DNA from: Steinernema hermaphroditum
Taxonomy: Eukaryota > Nematoda > Chromadorea > Rhabditida > Steinernematidae
Length of the DNA: 64,000 nt
Direction: 5' to 3'
NCBI GenBank assembly: GCA_030435675.1
Contig: CM059625.1
Coordinates: forward strand, 17,608,001-17,672,000
Under the pieces are notes generated by a model. That model worked only from the letters and a program-made list of their open reading frames with translations, was not told where the DNA came from and did not search any database. The translations under genes were made by a program, and so were the position numbers. Every line of letters starts with the position of its first letter. Position 1 is the first letter of the stretch. Positions 1 to 10,037 of this stretch are shown here, piece after piece.

Positions 1-49
1 GTTGACCCATATTGTGTAGCAGCACTACAACAGCACTTCAATAATATTG

Positions 50-488
50 TTATATTGAAAAATAACATTTATCGGACAATTTAAAAATCCTAAATATCGT
101 ATTCGTGCGGCAGACTATGGATAGCGCCATTTGCCTTCTTAAACGAACCGAATGATCCACTTGTCTTTGTGCAAGGCGAAGGTACGCATGATAAGTAATC
201 CATCTTACAAGTGGCTTAATATGACTATTTCAAAAAAAGATGTTTGTCTACAAAATGTTATTGCCCGAACGAAGGACCAGAGAAATGTAAAAGAACTTAC
301 CCAGCCATGGGTGTGTCAGAATGACACGAGGTAGTGGTCTTCGCTTTTTTCCCTCCATTACTACTTTTGTTAATTAGCAGATCTAGGACGCATCGCACTG
401 CATCTTCTATCACTCTGTCAAATGGAATATCCGCACGCCTTCTGTTAGTTTTGAAAACAGCGGCTATTCTGGAAGCACTACGTAACAT
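50..488 (-). CDS. Tentative small three-exon gene, product unknown
   Basis: Exons read on the minus strand as 488-301, 247-209 and 137-50. Together they close to 104 codons plus stop. The first exon starts MLRSASRIAAVFKTN, a basic amphipathic start that could be a mitochondrial presequence, continues through DIPFDRVIEDAVRCVLDLL, and ends at a strong GTAAGT donor. The second and third exons are supported only by splice sites and an intact frame, with no family match that I recognise. An upstream in-frame extension to position 548 is open, so the start is uncertain. It is divergent from the Beclin gene. It could equally be the 5' exon of a longer gene leaving the window on the left, with the small exons wrong. 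Confidence 0.3.
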
Positions 489-548
489 TTTTCCAAAACA
501 TCTATGGGAAAATTTATGATGAACCGGTCGATTGGACCACGCTAACAT

Positions 549-2180
549 ATTTCCCTACGGCTTGCATCGCTGATTCAACACATTTGTGATGTGTTCTGAA
601 CTGTTCACTACTTCGGTACTGTGCCATAGTTCGAAGTGTTTACAGAAGATTTATTGACAGAAGAATTTGAGCTTGCAGAATTGTGCCAATAGAAAGAGCG
701 GTTCTTCATGGTGGAGTGTGTGTTTTTCTAGCGTTTACCGCTATTTAGGTTCCATTCTTGTAACGCACAGGATAACAAAAACACGTAGACAGTAGGAATT
801 ATGTTCATTGAATTCTAGGTACTGCGGTTCCACGTTATTCTAACGCATGCTCGTTGCATATCACTTTCATCTCGAAATGCATTTTCCTGTGTTTCGCTAA
901 TACTTCCTGAAGCCTATGCTCGTAACTTGATTTTACCATTGCATTCTTGTAGTCGTTACCTCCAGCATTGTGTGAACCGGATCTACATGTGTTGCATTCT
1001 TATTTGCGCGCATAGAAAAGGTGTTCGTAGTTGATTGCAGCCTCATCTCAGATTTTGAATGGTTTCATCAGCGAGCAAAACACTCTTGTTATTTTTGTTT
1101 TTCCCTTGGATAATGGAACATTTGTGATTATTGGTTCTTCAAGGTGCGTGTGTTCCAAATGGTCGTCTGCTCCGTCGATGGATAGCGGCAGAGGTTGTAG
1201 AGACGGCAGCTGGCAGGCACCGGAGGAAAGACGAGATGTTTTGCCTTCCTTCTACAATTATTTATACGCGCGCCTTACTCCTCATTTAATCACGCGTCGT
1301 CATCGCCATCGCTCCGACTTTGTCGTCGTCACCACCTCACCGAGTGGCCTCCATGGAGAGCGACCACTGATCAGACGGCGGCCAGCCGATGGCGGCAACT
1401 ATTGTTCCATGGCGTCGTCGATGTCCCTCCGCTACTCGTGGCGGGTCGTTACCATGCCACATGCTTCTTTGTGTGCAATTTTTTTAGGTGCACGGCGCCA
1501 GCGCTGACCACGCCGCGTGTGGCTTCGTCTGCTTTGTGCGGCGAACGGTGACTCCGTCCACTCCGGTGATGACGATGCGCGTCGCCAGTCCGCTGCATTT
1601 GCGAAACCGCTGGAGAACAGACGGATGGAAGGAGGGATGGATGGACCAGGATGGACGGACCGACGAGTTCTGTGTCATCATTTTCGCCGGCTCGCGGGTT
1701 TTTCCATCACGCAACCAATTTTGGACACCCGATTTTACTACTCTGTCCCTTTTTACTCGTTTACTTTCGACGGCTTCGGTCAACATCGAATGTGCGAGCG
1801 CAAAAAAATGGTCGAGGCCATAGTGAACGCGCTTTGTTTTTATTTCGCAACTGAGAAAACGGCTGACTAGTGGCGTGGATGGCGAATGTCTTTAACGACG
1901 GGCAGGCGACCTTAGTCAAATACAACCACGAAATGTCTGACTCTTTCGCGTCCTTCTTTCAGTACCGTATTGGTAGAAAAAGAGCAATACACTCTAACAC
2001 GAAATCTTCAATTTTTTGTGTTCAAAAGCATCGCTTTCGCTGTGCTGTACATATAATTATACTAAATATCGCGTTATATTACGTGGAGGGCGCGTGCTAC
2101 GAACTTCTTGTGGGAAGATTTCGAAAATTGTAGAGCACGAAAGAATTCGTTGTAAATGAAAATCCACTATTTTGCAGATA
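549..2180. other. Intergenic stretch upstream of Beclin
   Basis: I see no convincing coding exon here. Bases 1030-1870 are richer in GC and hold several overlapping open frames in different phases, none with splice support or family resemblance. A purine-rich stretch at about 1617-1668 repeats GGATGG and GGACGG units. The block could be promoter or 5' untranslated sequence for the downstream gene. A splice acceptor (TTTGCAG, 2171-2177) lies three bases before the Beclin ATG, so a noncoding 5' exon or trans-splicing is possible. Confidence 0.4.
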
Positions 2181-4972
2181 ATGACAAATTCATCTATTTC
2201 TGACCAGGAACCACAACCTACGGCGATTGTAATGCCGAAAGTCGCTAAATGTATGATTTGTCAGTCGCAGATCGAGCTAACTGACGAATCTTATCCGGAG
2301 AGTCAGGCTTGTTACTTGTCTGCTTCGACTTATGGGCAGTCACCCTCCTCATCAGGAGAACACCCGGTATGTTACTAGGAACATCAATATTTTTTTGATT
2401 TTGCGAAATTTGAACAAACTAGACTGTCGCTGTTCTCGAATGTTCCAGCGACAGCAGAAAATACACATTGTGCTCTGAATATTGTACTACGTCGCTTTCC
2501 ATCTAGCGTCAAATCCGGTCTGCTCATTTCCGTGCGCCATAGAGTCAGTACTGAGACATAAAATGGGAACTGGACTTAGTTGCGTCAGATGTATTTGTCG
2601 CACTACCAGTGAAATGAAGTTAGCTGGGACAAATTGATTTATGATATGAAAAATTTTCATTATGGTTTTGTGTCCATTGGTGTGACCACGCTCTGCTATT
2701 GCAGGATGCAGATGTCGCCTTGGAGGTTAGTCAAGTCGCCTCGCGGAATCTGTTTGATATTATCTGCAACTCAAAAGGACCTTTCCAAACGCCGATGTGC
2801 AAGGTAAAGAAAGCGTATATCGTTTCAAAAGAAGATTTTATCGAACCTCTCCAGGGATGCACCGACTCAGCACTGAGTGAAATGGATATCAGATTGAAAG
2901 AACTGGATAAGGAGTACAGTGAGTATTCAGCAGCTTTGGCTGAACTAGAGCATACGAGAGATGCTCGATCCAGAGAGAACACTAGTGCCAGATGTCGTCT
3001 CGAAGCTTTAAAGGTAGAGTATCTTCTGTTTGTCTCACACGGCTGGCTCTTTTCAGCAAGAAGAAGCGGATCTTATAGCTCAGGTGGAGCGACTTGATAT
3101 GGAAGACCGCAGCTTAACTGAGCAGATGAACAAAATGAGTGCCGCCTTGAAGAGTGTGAACGATAAAGAAGAGGAAGCATTCCGGAAGTTGAGGAATTTG
3201 CATAGGTACGAAGTGGAACCAAACTGTGTCTATCTACTGACGCAAGTCTGTTTCAGACAGCTGTTAGACCGGGAAGAAGAGGAGCAGAGTCTCAACACCC
3301 AGCTGGCTTACATTGATAGTCAACTGGCAGAACTTGTCAAGATGAATGTCCTCAATTTTGCGTTCCATATTTGGATCAATGGAAAAATCGGCACAATCAA
3401 CGGATTTCGTCTGGGTCGTCTACCTGACGTCCAAGTGGAGTGGCACGAGATCAACGCTGCACTGGGACAAGCTGCGCTCTTACTTCATGTAGGAGGCTAA
3501 TCTTTGGACTTAATCATGTCATCTGTCTAGGTGATGAACAAGCGCATGGGCGTGAAATTGGACGGATATGAAATCGTTCCCCTCGGAGCCCATTCATGTA
3601 TTCGTCATTACGAGCGAGACGGAAAAGTTGAAGAACTTCCGCTCTACGGTACTGGAGGGTTCAAACTCTTCGGCCAGACAAAGTTGGATCGAGGTCTGGT
3701 CGCCTTCCTTGAGTGCTTTTGTCTGTTGTCCACCTTTCTGAGCGTAAGTTCATTATTCGTCCAAACGGAAACGGTTTTAATTTGGTTACTGCACATCGCG
3801 AGCAACTTGTATCCCTCTCTTTTTTTGTGAGCACCTCCGAACATGTCGAACGTAACTTTTTTGATCACTGATTTCAAGGAAGCTGCTTTTTACGGCGAGT
3901 GTAATGGTGTGTCTCAGCTGTTCACCTTTTGCCACTATCACGGAAATCATATGATCGACTTTGACCTACTACTGGAGCTGTGTGTCTTCCATCAGAAAGT
4001 GGCCAATTGTCGAGTGCGTTCCACCTGGAGACTTGTCGGTTTCCTAGAAACAGACTTTAGAGGAGTTCTTTCATCTATTGTAGGCCGAGGCGGTGTAGTT
4101 TGCTGCCACTGACAGCAAAAGATGTTTCTTATATCGAAAAAGTCAACATGTTTTCGCGTTTTTTTTGTTCGTTTGCACTTGGGAGGGGAAGGGCAAGGGG
4201 CTTTTTCGGTACGATTTGTCGCCGCTGCCCGAATCGGTGGGGTTCTTTGTTGAGAGGTTGTCGATGTCTGACATTGGTGGGGTATTTCGAAAATTGCCAC
4301 ACCACGACGCTGTAGTGCAGACTTCTTCTGTTTTCGTTTTGCTCACACTCGATTTTGTATTTTCTTTTGATGTATTCGTAGTTCATATTCTCAATTCGTT
4401 TCATACATACAGGTTTGTCCCGTCTTCATTTTACGTGGATTACAACTAATTATAACAAGTGGAGACGACTGCTCAGAGGGGATACTATTTTATTATTCAG
4501 GTTGTGCGTTGTTAGGGGTTAAAAATTCAATTGTTTTCATCAATTTCGCGATACGTATTGCCTTCTTTAGCATTTTGCAGATGTAAGAAAGTTTGTAAAT
4601 ATTAGTGACAAGGAATGAAATCATTATCTTGATTAGCGATGGTTGGGAAAGACTGTAGTTTGTGCGTGAGTAACGGACAATATATGACGTTGCCTTATCA
4701 TATGTGTTTTGATTTCATAACTATTCACACCGCCGTCCTTTCAGGATAAGTTCCAAATCACGCTTCCACACGAAATGAATAACACAAAAGGTACGGTAAA
4801 GGAGGACAACTTCGAATACTGCGTACGATTAGAGTTTAATGGGCTCGAACGATGGACGAACGCGATGAAGTGCCTGTTGATCAACCTGAAATGGGCCATT
4901 TCGGTGGTGGCATTACAGCCTGTGACGAAAGAAGATTTGGATGCTATGGCCAACAATCGACGGGTAGTGTAA
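2181..4972 (+). CDS. bec-1: Beclin 1 (autophagy, PI3-kinase complex subunit)
   Basis: Exons 2181-2366, 2705-2803, 2855-3013, 3057-3205, 3257-3488, 3531-3743 and 4745-4972 give 421 aa (human Beclin 1 is 450). Beclin is the scaffold of the Vps34 class III PI3-kinase complex in vesicle nucleation. In order: a CxxC near residue 24 (KCMICQ), a short linker with the region corresponding to BH3 (about 63-85), a long charged coiled coil (about 105-205), and the evolutionarily conserved domain from about 225, with [26 protein letters not shown] and the terminal [13 protein letters not shown]. Two deviations are visible: the membrane-binding aromatic finger FFW of human Beclin reads LFG, and the GD of the BH3 consensus reads RN. 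The 51-nt intron 2804-2854 is stop-free and in frame; I remove it because PMC-KGCTDS then matches the family. An AATAAA follows at 5033. Confidence 0.95.
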
Positions 4973-5032
4973 GTTGCTTCTTGTGTAAGCTTGCCTTATT
5001 TCTAATCTGTGATATATCTCAAAGACTACGTC

Positions 5033-5038
5033 AATAAA
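5033..5038 (+). terminator. Poly(A) signal of Beclin gene
   Basis: A canonical AATAAA hexamer lies 60 bases after the Beclin stop codon and before the start of the next gene at 5160, consistent with a very short 3' UTR. Confidence 0.6.
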
Positions 5039-5159
5039 GATTCCATCCAGTCATAAGTTGTTGCCTTGCTCATCACGTTTGAAGCGTGTTTTGTATTTTA
5101 TTTATGCTGAGTTCTGCAGCACGTTCTGTTGCATCAGTGTGATTTCAGTTGTGTAGACT

Positions 5160-8100
5160 ATGAAAGATCGTGAGCCAAAACGGAACCGCGGAACTAAACT
5201 TTATAAACTACGACGACGCTCCGCCTCTGTCGAAAACGATGTAGCCGATCATGCTGACAACACAAGTCAGTGGTTACCGGTCCTGACAATAGTTGCCGTT
5301 GGCTCACTATTGACGATGAGTCCTTCTGACCTGTGCGAACCGGCGTTACCGTCTATCATGAAATCCGCGCCCAAGTGGTTCGACATGGTCGATCTGGAAT
5401 GGCTCTTCACGGATATGTCCTTCACCAACTCAAACAATACACCTCAGGATCCTTATGGCACTCGAAAACTTTTAGGCTTCAGGTGTGACTTTCGTTTTTA
5501 ACGTTTTACAATGTAACCATCAGAAACGCCTTCGACCCTGCCATCCTCAGCAATAGCAAGCCTGCCATGCTATACCCATTGCTCACAGAGAACCTGCCGA
5601 ATGTCCTAAACCGCACACCTGGTGGTGAGATGTTCCCATCGACTTCACGAAGCAATGACCCATCTTTATTGGTACCGTAACCCGGCTAAAATTCGCTGAC
5701 CTTTTAATTTCAGGACATTGAAGCAATTGACGTCTTCTGGCGCCGCGATATTGACATCGAGAAAGGAGCGCCCTGGCTCGAGCAGTCTCACAGCTATGAC
5801 CAAAGCGAACGAGATATCCAAGTTTTATCAGAGAAGATGTTCAGACCGGTTAGTTCAACACAATCTTGCAAACAAAATACTGTGGCAGTTTTTCGTGACA
5901 GCCGTAGTCAAACCATGTCCCCTGCTTGTCCTGGTTGTAGGCCATGTAGACGCAGTGAACATCTGGTTCGTTCGGTTGAGTTGAGTCCCAATTGAGGTAG
6001 CTCGTCTTGTTTTTGTCACTCCATTCGTAGGGCCCCGAAGTTTGCGAAAGCTTATTCAGTCCGATCCAAATATTATTCTCTGTATTCTTACGATAAGACG
6101 CCAGTCACAAAAGCATTCTTACTTTTTCGCATGTTATGGATGAAATCGTTTTCAGCTTTATTCTTGATGCTAGGAAGGTGGCCACCCATTTGTCGACAAA
6201 AATTTTCCGCTGGGATCCACATCATTTCAATTTCAAACAGTTTGTACCAATGTTGTTCATAGAGCTGCCAACCCTAAAATGTAAAGTTACAATAGTGTAT
6301 CACAGTACCTATCATAGAACTTGTTGCTGAAGTGCCAATGCGGTCAAAAGTCGGACATTAGCGTCGAGGCGAGCTGCTCTTGTCTGAGGGGTCTCATCCT
6401 TCTCAATTAAACCGGATGGAATAACGCTGTCAACATACAGAGCCGAGTTTAACGAAATACAGGACAGAAAAAGCAGTAGAACAGCGTGAAATGCCATGAT
6501 TGTATCAAATGTGGCGGGGATCTGTTTATATGCAGCAAGCACACGTAATGACCGTATCTGATTTCAGACCATCTCGAGGGAATATCAGTATCCACTTTCT
6601 CATGGATCCTCGTCACCTTTCTCTGATTTTGAAAATACGAATAGCTGGACATCTTCACCAGGCCACAAACTAAGCCCACCATGGAGCCAGTACGACAGCG
6701 GAAACACACCCAGTTCGTCCACATCTGGTGACAGCGGTTGCCCGTTATCTGAAGAGTGCGAGTTTGACACAAGCAGCTACTACAGCTTTTTGAAGTCAGT
6801 GCAGTTACAGCAAGAGGTATGTTGGACGCCGGGATATATGTAGAACAATGCCGAACTACAGGAACGAGAGCCACTGCAACTGGAGCAGGAAAAGATTAAG
6901 TTATCTCATGAAGAACTCGCTCGATCACCGTCCAGCCAGATTCCTTTCCGCAATGCCTCTTATTTGCCTTTAGAGAGTCCTATAGTTCAGAATGTATCGC
7001 TTTTCTCAGCGAATAATCATCCCAAAAATGGTACAGTTTGGGCTGTAGCAAATCCAGTTATACCTGCTTTAGAGTCTGACTCGTACACTGCCATAACATC
7101 GAATCCCGATTTTGACAACAGCTTCTACGATGAACTAGAAATGGACCCTAATCTTGTCCCTTTCGACCCGAACTTGGAAGGCGAAGCTTACAACCTACTC
7201 TACGGGGAATCAGAACGTAAGAAGAGTAAACACTTTTTTCAATTAAATTCCCTCGCTTTCAGAACTGCAACCGGTTCCAGAAGAAACGCTGTCTGAGCTT
7301 CAATCAACGGAACAATACAACGAAGATTCCCAAACCGAAACAGAACACGCTACTTCACTTCTGGATATCATGATGGTACGTTCAGCCGACAGCAGCGTGA
7401 TTGTTTATAATTATTTTAGCATCCCGAGAGGGAAACACCTTCTCCAGACAACGAAAACTCAGAGAACATCTACTGGAATGCGGACGCACCCAGCAGCTCA
7501 TCATCATCGAGGTACTCATACAACAAGCGCATTATTCAAAAAATGCTTTAGCCCAAGCTCAAGCGGAGACTATAGCTCACGGCTCTACGATAAACTCGTC
7601 CCGTATGCATTTTTAATGTCTGTGCTGATGTCTCTTGGCCTTTTTTCAGCATGCTTGATTCATCCGACTACAATACCGATAGGAAATCCCTGACACGCGG
7701 ACGCCAATCAGTCGATGAGCAGTTGGCACGCATGCATAATCTCCCTTTCACACCACATGAGATTACGAACTGGACTTTCCAAGAACTGCAGCGTAACGTA
7801 CGAGGAGTTGAACTGACAGAGGTTCAAAAGGAGCTGATAAGGAAGATCCGTCGCAGAGGTGGGGTTGCGGATAATTCGCGCAAAATACACTTTTGGAATG
7901 TAGGAAAAAACAAGGTAGCTGCTCGTGCCTGCCGAAAGCGGAAAGAGAGTCTTTTCCGTTACGCATCGGAGAGCGAAAACTACTGTGATGCGATGGAGGA
8001 AAGCGAGCTACGGGAGGTAAGGAACTCCTTATTCCAAACCCGTCTAGTCTGCCGCAGCAGCGGAATCCTCTAGATGATCAAAATATAATCTTAAGTGTAC

Positions 8101-8343
8101 CTCATGATAAACTGCAACGTAGACCAACGTACTTTTCGGGTGATTCTATCACTGTGCAGACAAAAACCTTCTTTATGCTGTGCATAATCTTTAATCTTCT
8201 TACGAATTGCACACACGTTTGCATTTGCAATCTTCTCACTTTGAAGCGTTCAAAGATTGCTATTCTAGGAAGCCCTCGAACGACAACGCGAGCTGCTGGA
8301 ACAGCTCACTCTCCACTGGGAAGATCAAAGGCGGACAGCCTAA
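5160..8343 (+). CDS. skn-1: CNC-family bZIP transcription factor with ER-anchor segment (Nrf1/SKN-1A-like)
   Basis: Exons 5160-5482, 5524-5671, 5714-5848, 6568-6816, 6862-7216, 7263-7375, 7420-7511, 7650-7858, 7904-8016 and 8269-8343 close to 603 aa. Residues 38-53 (LPVLTIVAVGSLLTM) form a hydrophobic segment placed like the membrane anchor of Nrf1 and SKN-1A. Residues 158-175 (DIEAIDVFWRRDIDIEKG) match the conserved DIDLG-type motif of CNC factors. An acidic Ser-rich middle carries a SGDSGC stretch that could be a phosphodegron. The C-terminal CNC domain (MHNLPF ... ELIRKIRRRG) leads straight into the basic region GKNKVAARACRKRK (542-555). Only about 48 residues follow; they give a short helix (ALERQRELLEQL) with poor heptads. 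The family controls oxidative-stress and proteasome-recovery genes. The third intron contains a lectin gene on the other strand. Confidence 0.92.
5665..5670 (-). terminator. Likely poly(A) signal of the nested lectin gene
   Basis: Read on the minus strand this is AATAAA, about 180 bases past the lectin stop codon. It lies inside exon 2 of the CNC bZIP gene. If used, the lectin 3' UTR would be antisense to bZIP exon 3 and the end of exon 2. Confidence 0.4.
5850..6497 (-). CDS. Secreted C-type lectin, nested antisense in a bZIP intron
   Basis: Minus-strand exons 6497-6321, 6273-6123 and 6079-5850 close to 185 aa. The start MAFHAVLLLFLSCISLNSA is a clear signal peptide. A linker leads to one C-type lectin-like domain from about residue 60. 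The domain shows the WxPAENFCRQMGGHLPSI motif, the NNIWIGLNK strand (WIGL), WDSTQPNEPD in the carbohydrate/calcium loop, and the four core cysteines (NFC, VHC, YGC, FVC). QPNEPD resembles the EPN-type mannose loop but begins with Q, so sugar specificity cannot be read off. The gene sits inside the 719-base third intron of the bZIP gene; its stop ends one base from that intron's donor. A TATA-like GCATATAAAC lies about 30 bases upstream of the ATG on the minus strand. Confidence 0.88.
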
Positions 8344-9534
8344 ACAATAACCACTGTTCGGGATAGCGAAGTTACGGGTGTCTCGGATGCTTATTTGGGA
8401 CGTGTCTTTTCTTCTTGTATTATAGATTGTATCATACTAATTATTAGGATGTCTCCTTGTCGCGCATCCCCACCCCATCAGTCAGCAACATGTTCATTTG
8501 TACATAATCCAACGTAATCTCATCAATCGTCCCTCATCTTTGCATGTTTGAAAGTAGTGCTTTTGTGACTTACAATACGGAGGCATTTGTGAATTAATCT
8601 TTTGTAATCATTATGGACTATTGATTCTATCGGCCAACTTTTGTAATAACCTCGAAACTTGTCTCACGCGCCATCGTCATGAACTTTATTGTTTTCAACT
8701 ACGTGAGTGCCAACAAAACTTAAATGTGACAAAAAACGATGTTGAAACCGGTCTGTTAAAGAAGTAGGTAGCCCATTTACAGTCTCAATTCGAGATAACA
8801 TTATTATTTCTTATCACAACAAAATTTATGCTAGAATGTTGTCAGTGAGGTAAGGTACCGTTTGTCAGCAAACATTTCAGAAGTCTACTACATTCTCTAC
8901 ATGACCGACATTTTATATCTTTGCGTGCAGTTCAAAACCGAAACACATTCGCGCTTTCCAATAAGGATCAATAGCAAAGTTGTGGCCTTTAAAGAATATC
9001 TGGTGAACACAGAAAAAATGTAATTTTGTGCATCCAACTAGTATCGCACGCGTCCGCTCCCAGGAGGGCATTTAAATTTGACACATTGTAAATCCTATTT
9101 GGAGGGTCCTGATCTTTGCACCCACCGCAGTTGTCCAAAAAGTTCACTGTGTTGTTGTCTGAAAAACGATTCCTGCGGAGGACTAGCTACTTACTTCTGT
9201 GTTCCTTTGTATTTCACATGTACTGATAGGTAAACACGCATTTGAAATTCTGATCACAATGAAAGAAGGTCCACATGATAGTTGCAAAATCTGGTTGCCG
9301 AAAGGGGTTACTTTCTGTCCCTCTAAATCTTTCTCGTGTGCTGATTATTTACAGCAAAACACTAGAGAACTGCTGTTCTTAGCTTACGCACTTTGTGAGA
9401 GGTCCCCTATGCAGTGCTCTATTGGAGGGAAAGCTTAGGTAGCAGTAATTTCTATTTTGTCATGAGCAGCGACAAAGAAATAATAGCACCCGTTATGCCA
9501 AACACCAAACAAAGCCACGATCGACAGTTCAGCT
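8344..9534. other. Intergenic stretch between bZIP and the PPxY membrane gene
   Basis: No exon or RNA gene is supported. The one longer frame (9199-9438, plus) has no splice context and no recognisable motif. The bZIP gene and the following minus-strand gene converge here, so both 3' UTRs must lie in this stretch. Confidence 0.4.
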
Positions 9535-10037
9535 TTAGTTGTTATTTCTGTCGATGTCGGTTTCCCTGAGGGACGGCTCGTCTAATGTCAACTGCTGTAG
9601 CTCTTCATAGGGCGGCGGCGGAATCGAGGTAGGTGATGTTGTCGTCGTGGCCGACCGGTATGACGGAAGTGCATTGAGGCTGGCTGACGAGATCACGCTT
9701 AACGATGTGGCTCTTGTTCGGTTCCGACGGCATGCGAGCTCTCGAAGAAAGAGGAGAAGCGACGAGCGGCGTTCGTGGTTAGACGACAGCCACATGAGAA
9801 GATCGTAATTAATGCCGCCGACAGAGATGTGGGCCAATCTGAAGGAGACATAAAGAGCAGATTGATGTAAAATGGCTTTATAAGAACAAACCTTGGTTTC
9901 GCCATTTTCGACATAAGAAACGTGCAGCAGACAGCGATGGACATTAGAATGATAATGCCGAACATAAAAGTCACATGATCAGCGGGAACTTCTGCCGGAA
10001 GGCTAAGGTAGACGGGTGTTGACAGTGAAGCTTCGCT
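9535..10037 (-). CDS. Single-pass membrane protein with C-terminal PPxY motif (3' part of gene)
   Basis: Two minus-strand exons, 10037-9892 and 9838-9535, join in phase across a 53-nt intron. The first encodes a short extracellular-type piece and a membrane helix (FMFGIIILMSIAVCCTFLM). The second is a cytoplasmic tail with a basic patch (LRELACRRNRTR), Ser/Thr-rich sequence and PPPPYEEL, a PPxY ligand for WW domains such as those of Nedd4-type ubiquitin ligases. The layout resembles Shisa/WBP1/VOPP1-like adaptors, but I cannot assign a family. The exon at 10037 opens directly after an acceptor, so the 5' end is missing. A frame at 10880-10637 ending at a good GTAAGT donor is a candidate upstream exon, but its phase does not join directly and would require an unseen exon between. 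Confidence 0.6.

Noticed and set aside
5851..5990. Read-through extension of bZIP exon 3 on the plus strand
   Set aside because: The frame is open to about 5990, but the opposite strand there encodes a clear lectin domain and a good acceptor at 6567 restores the bZIP protein.
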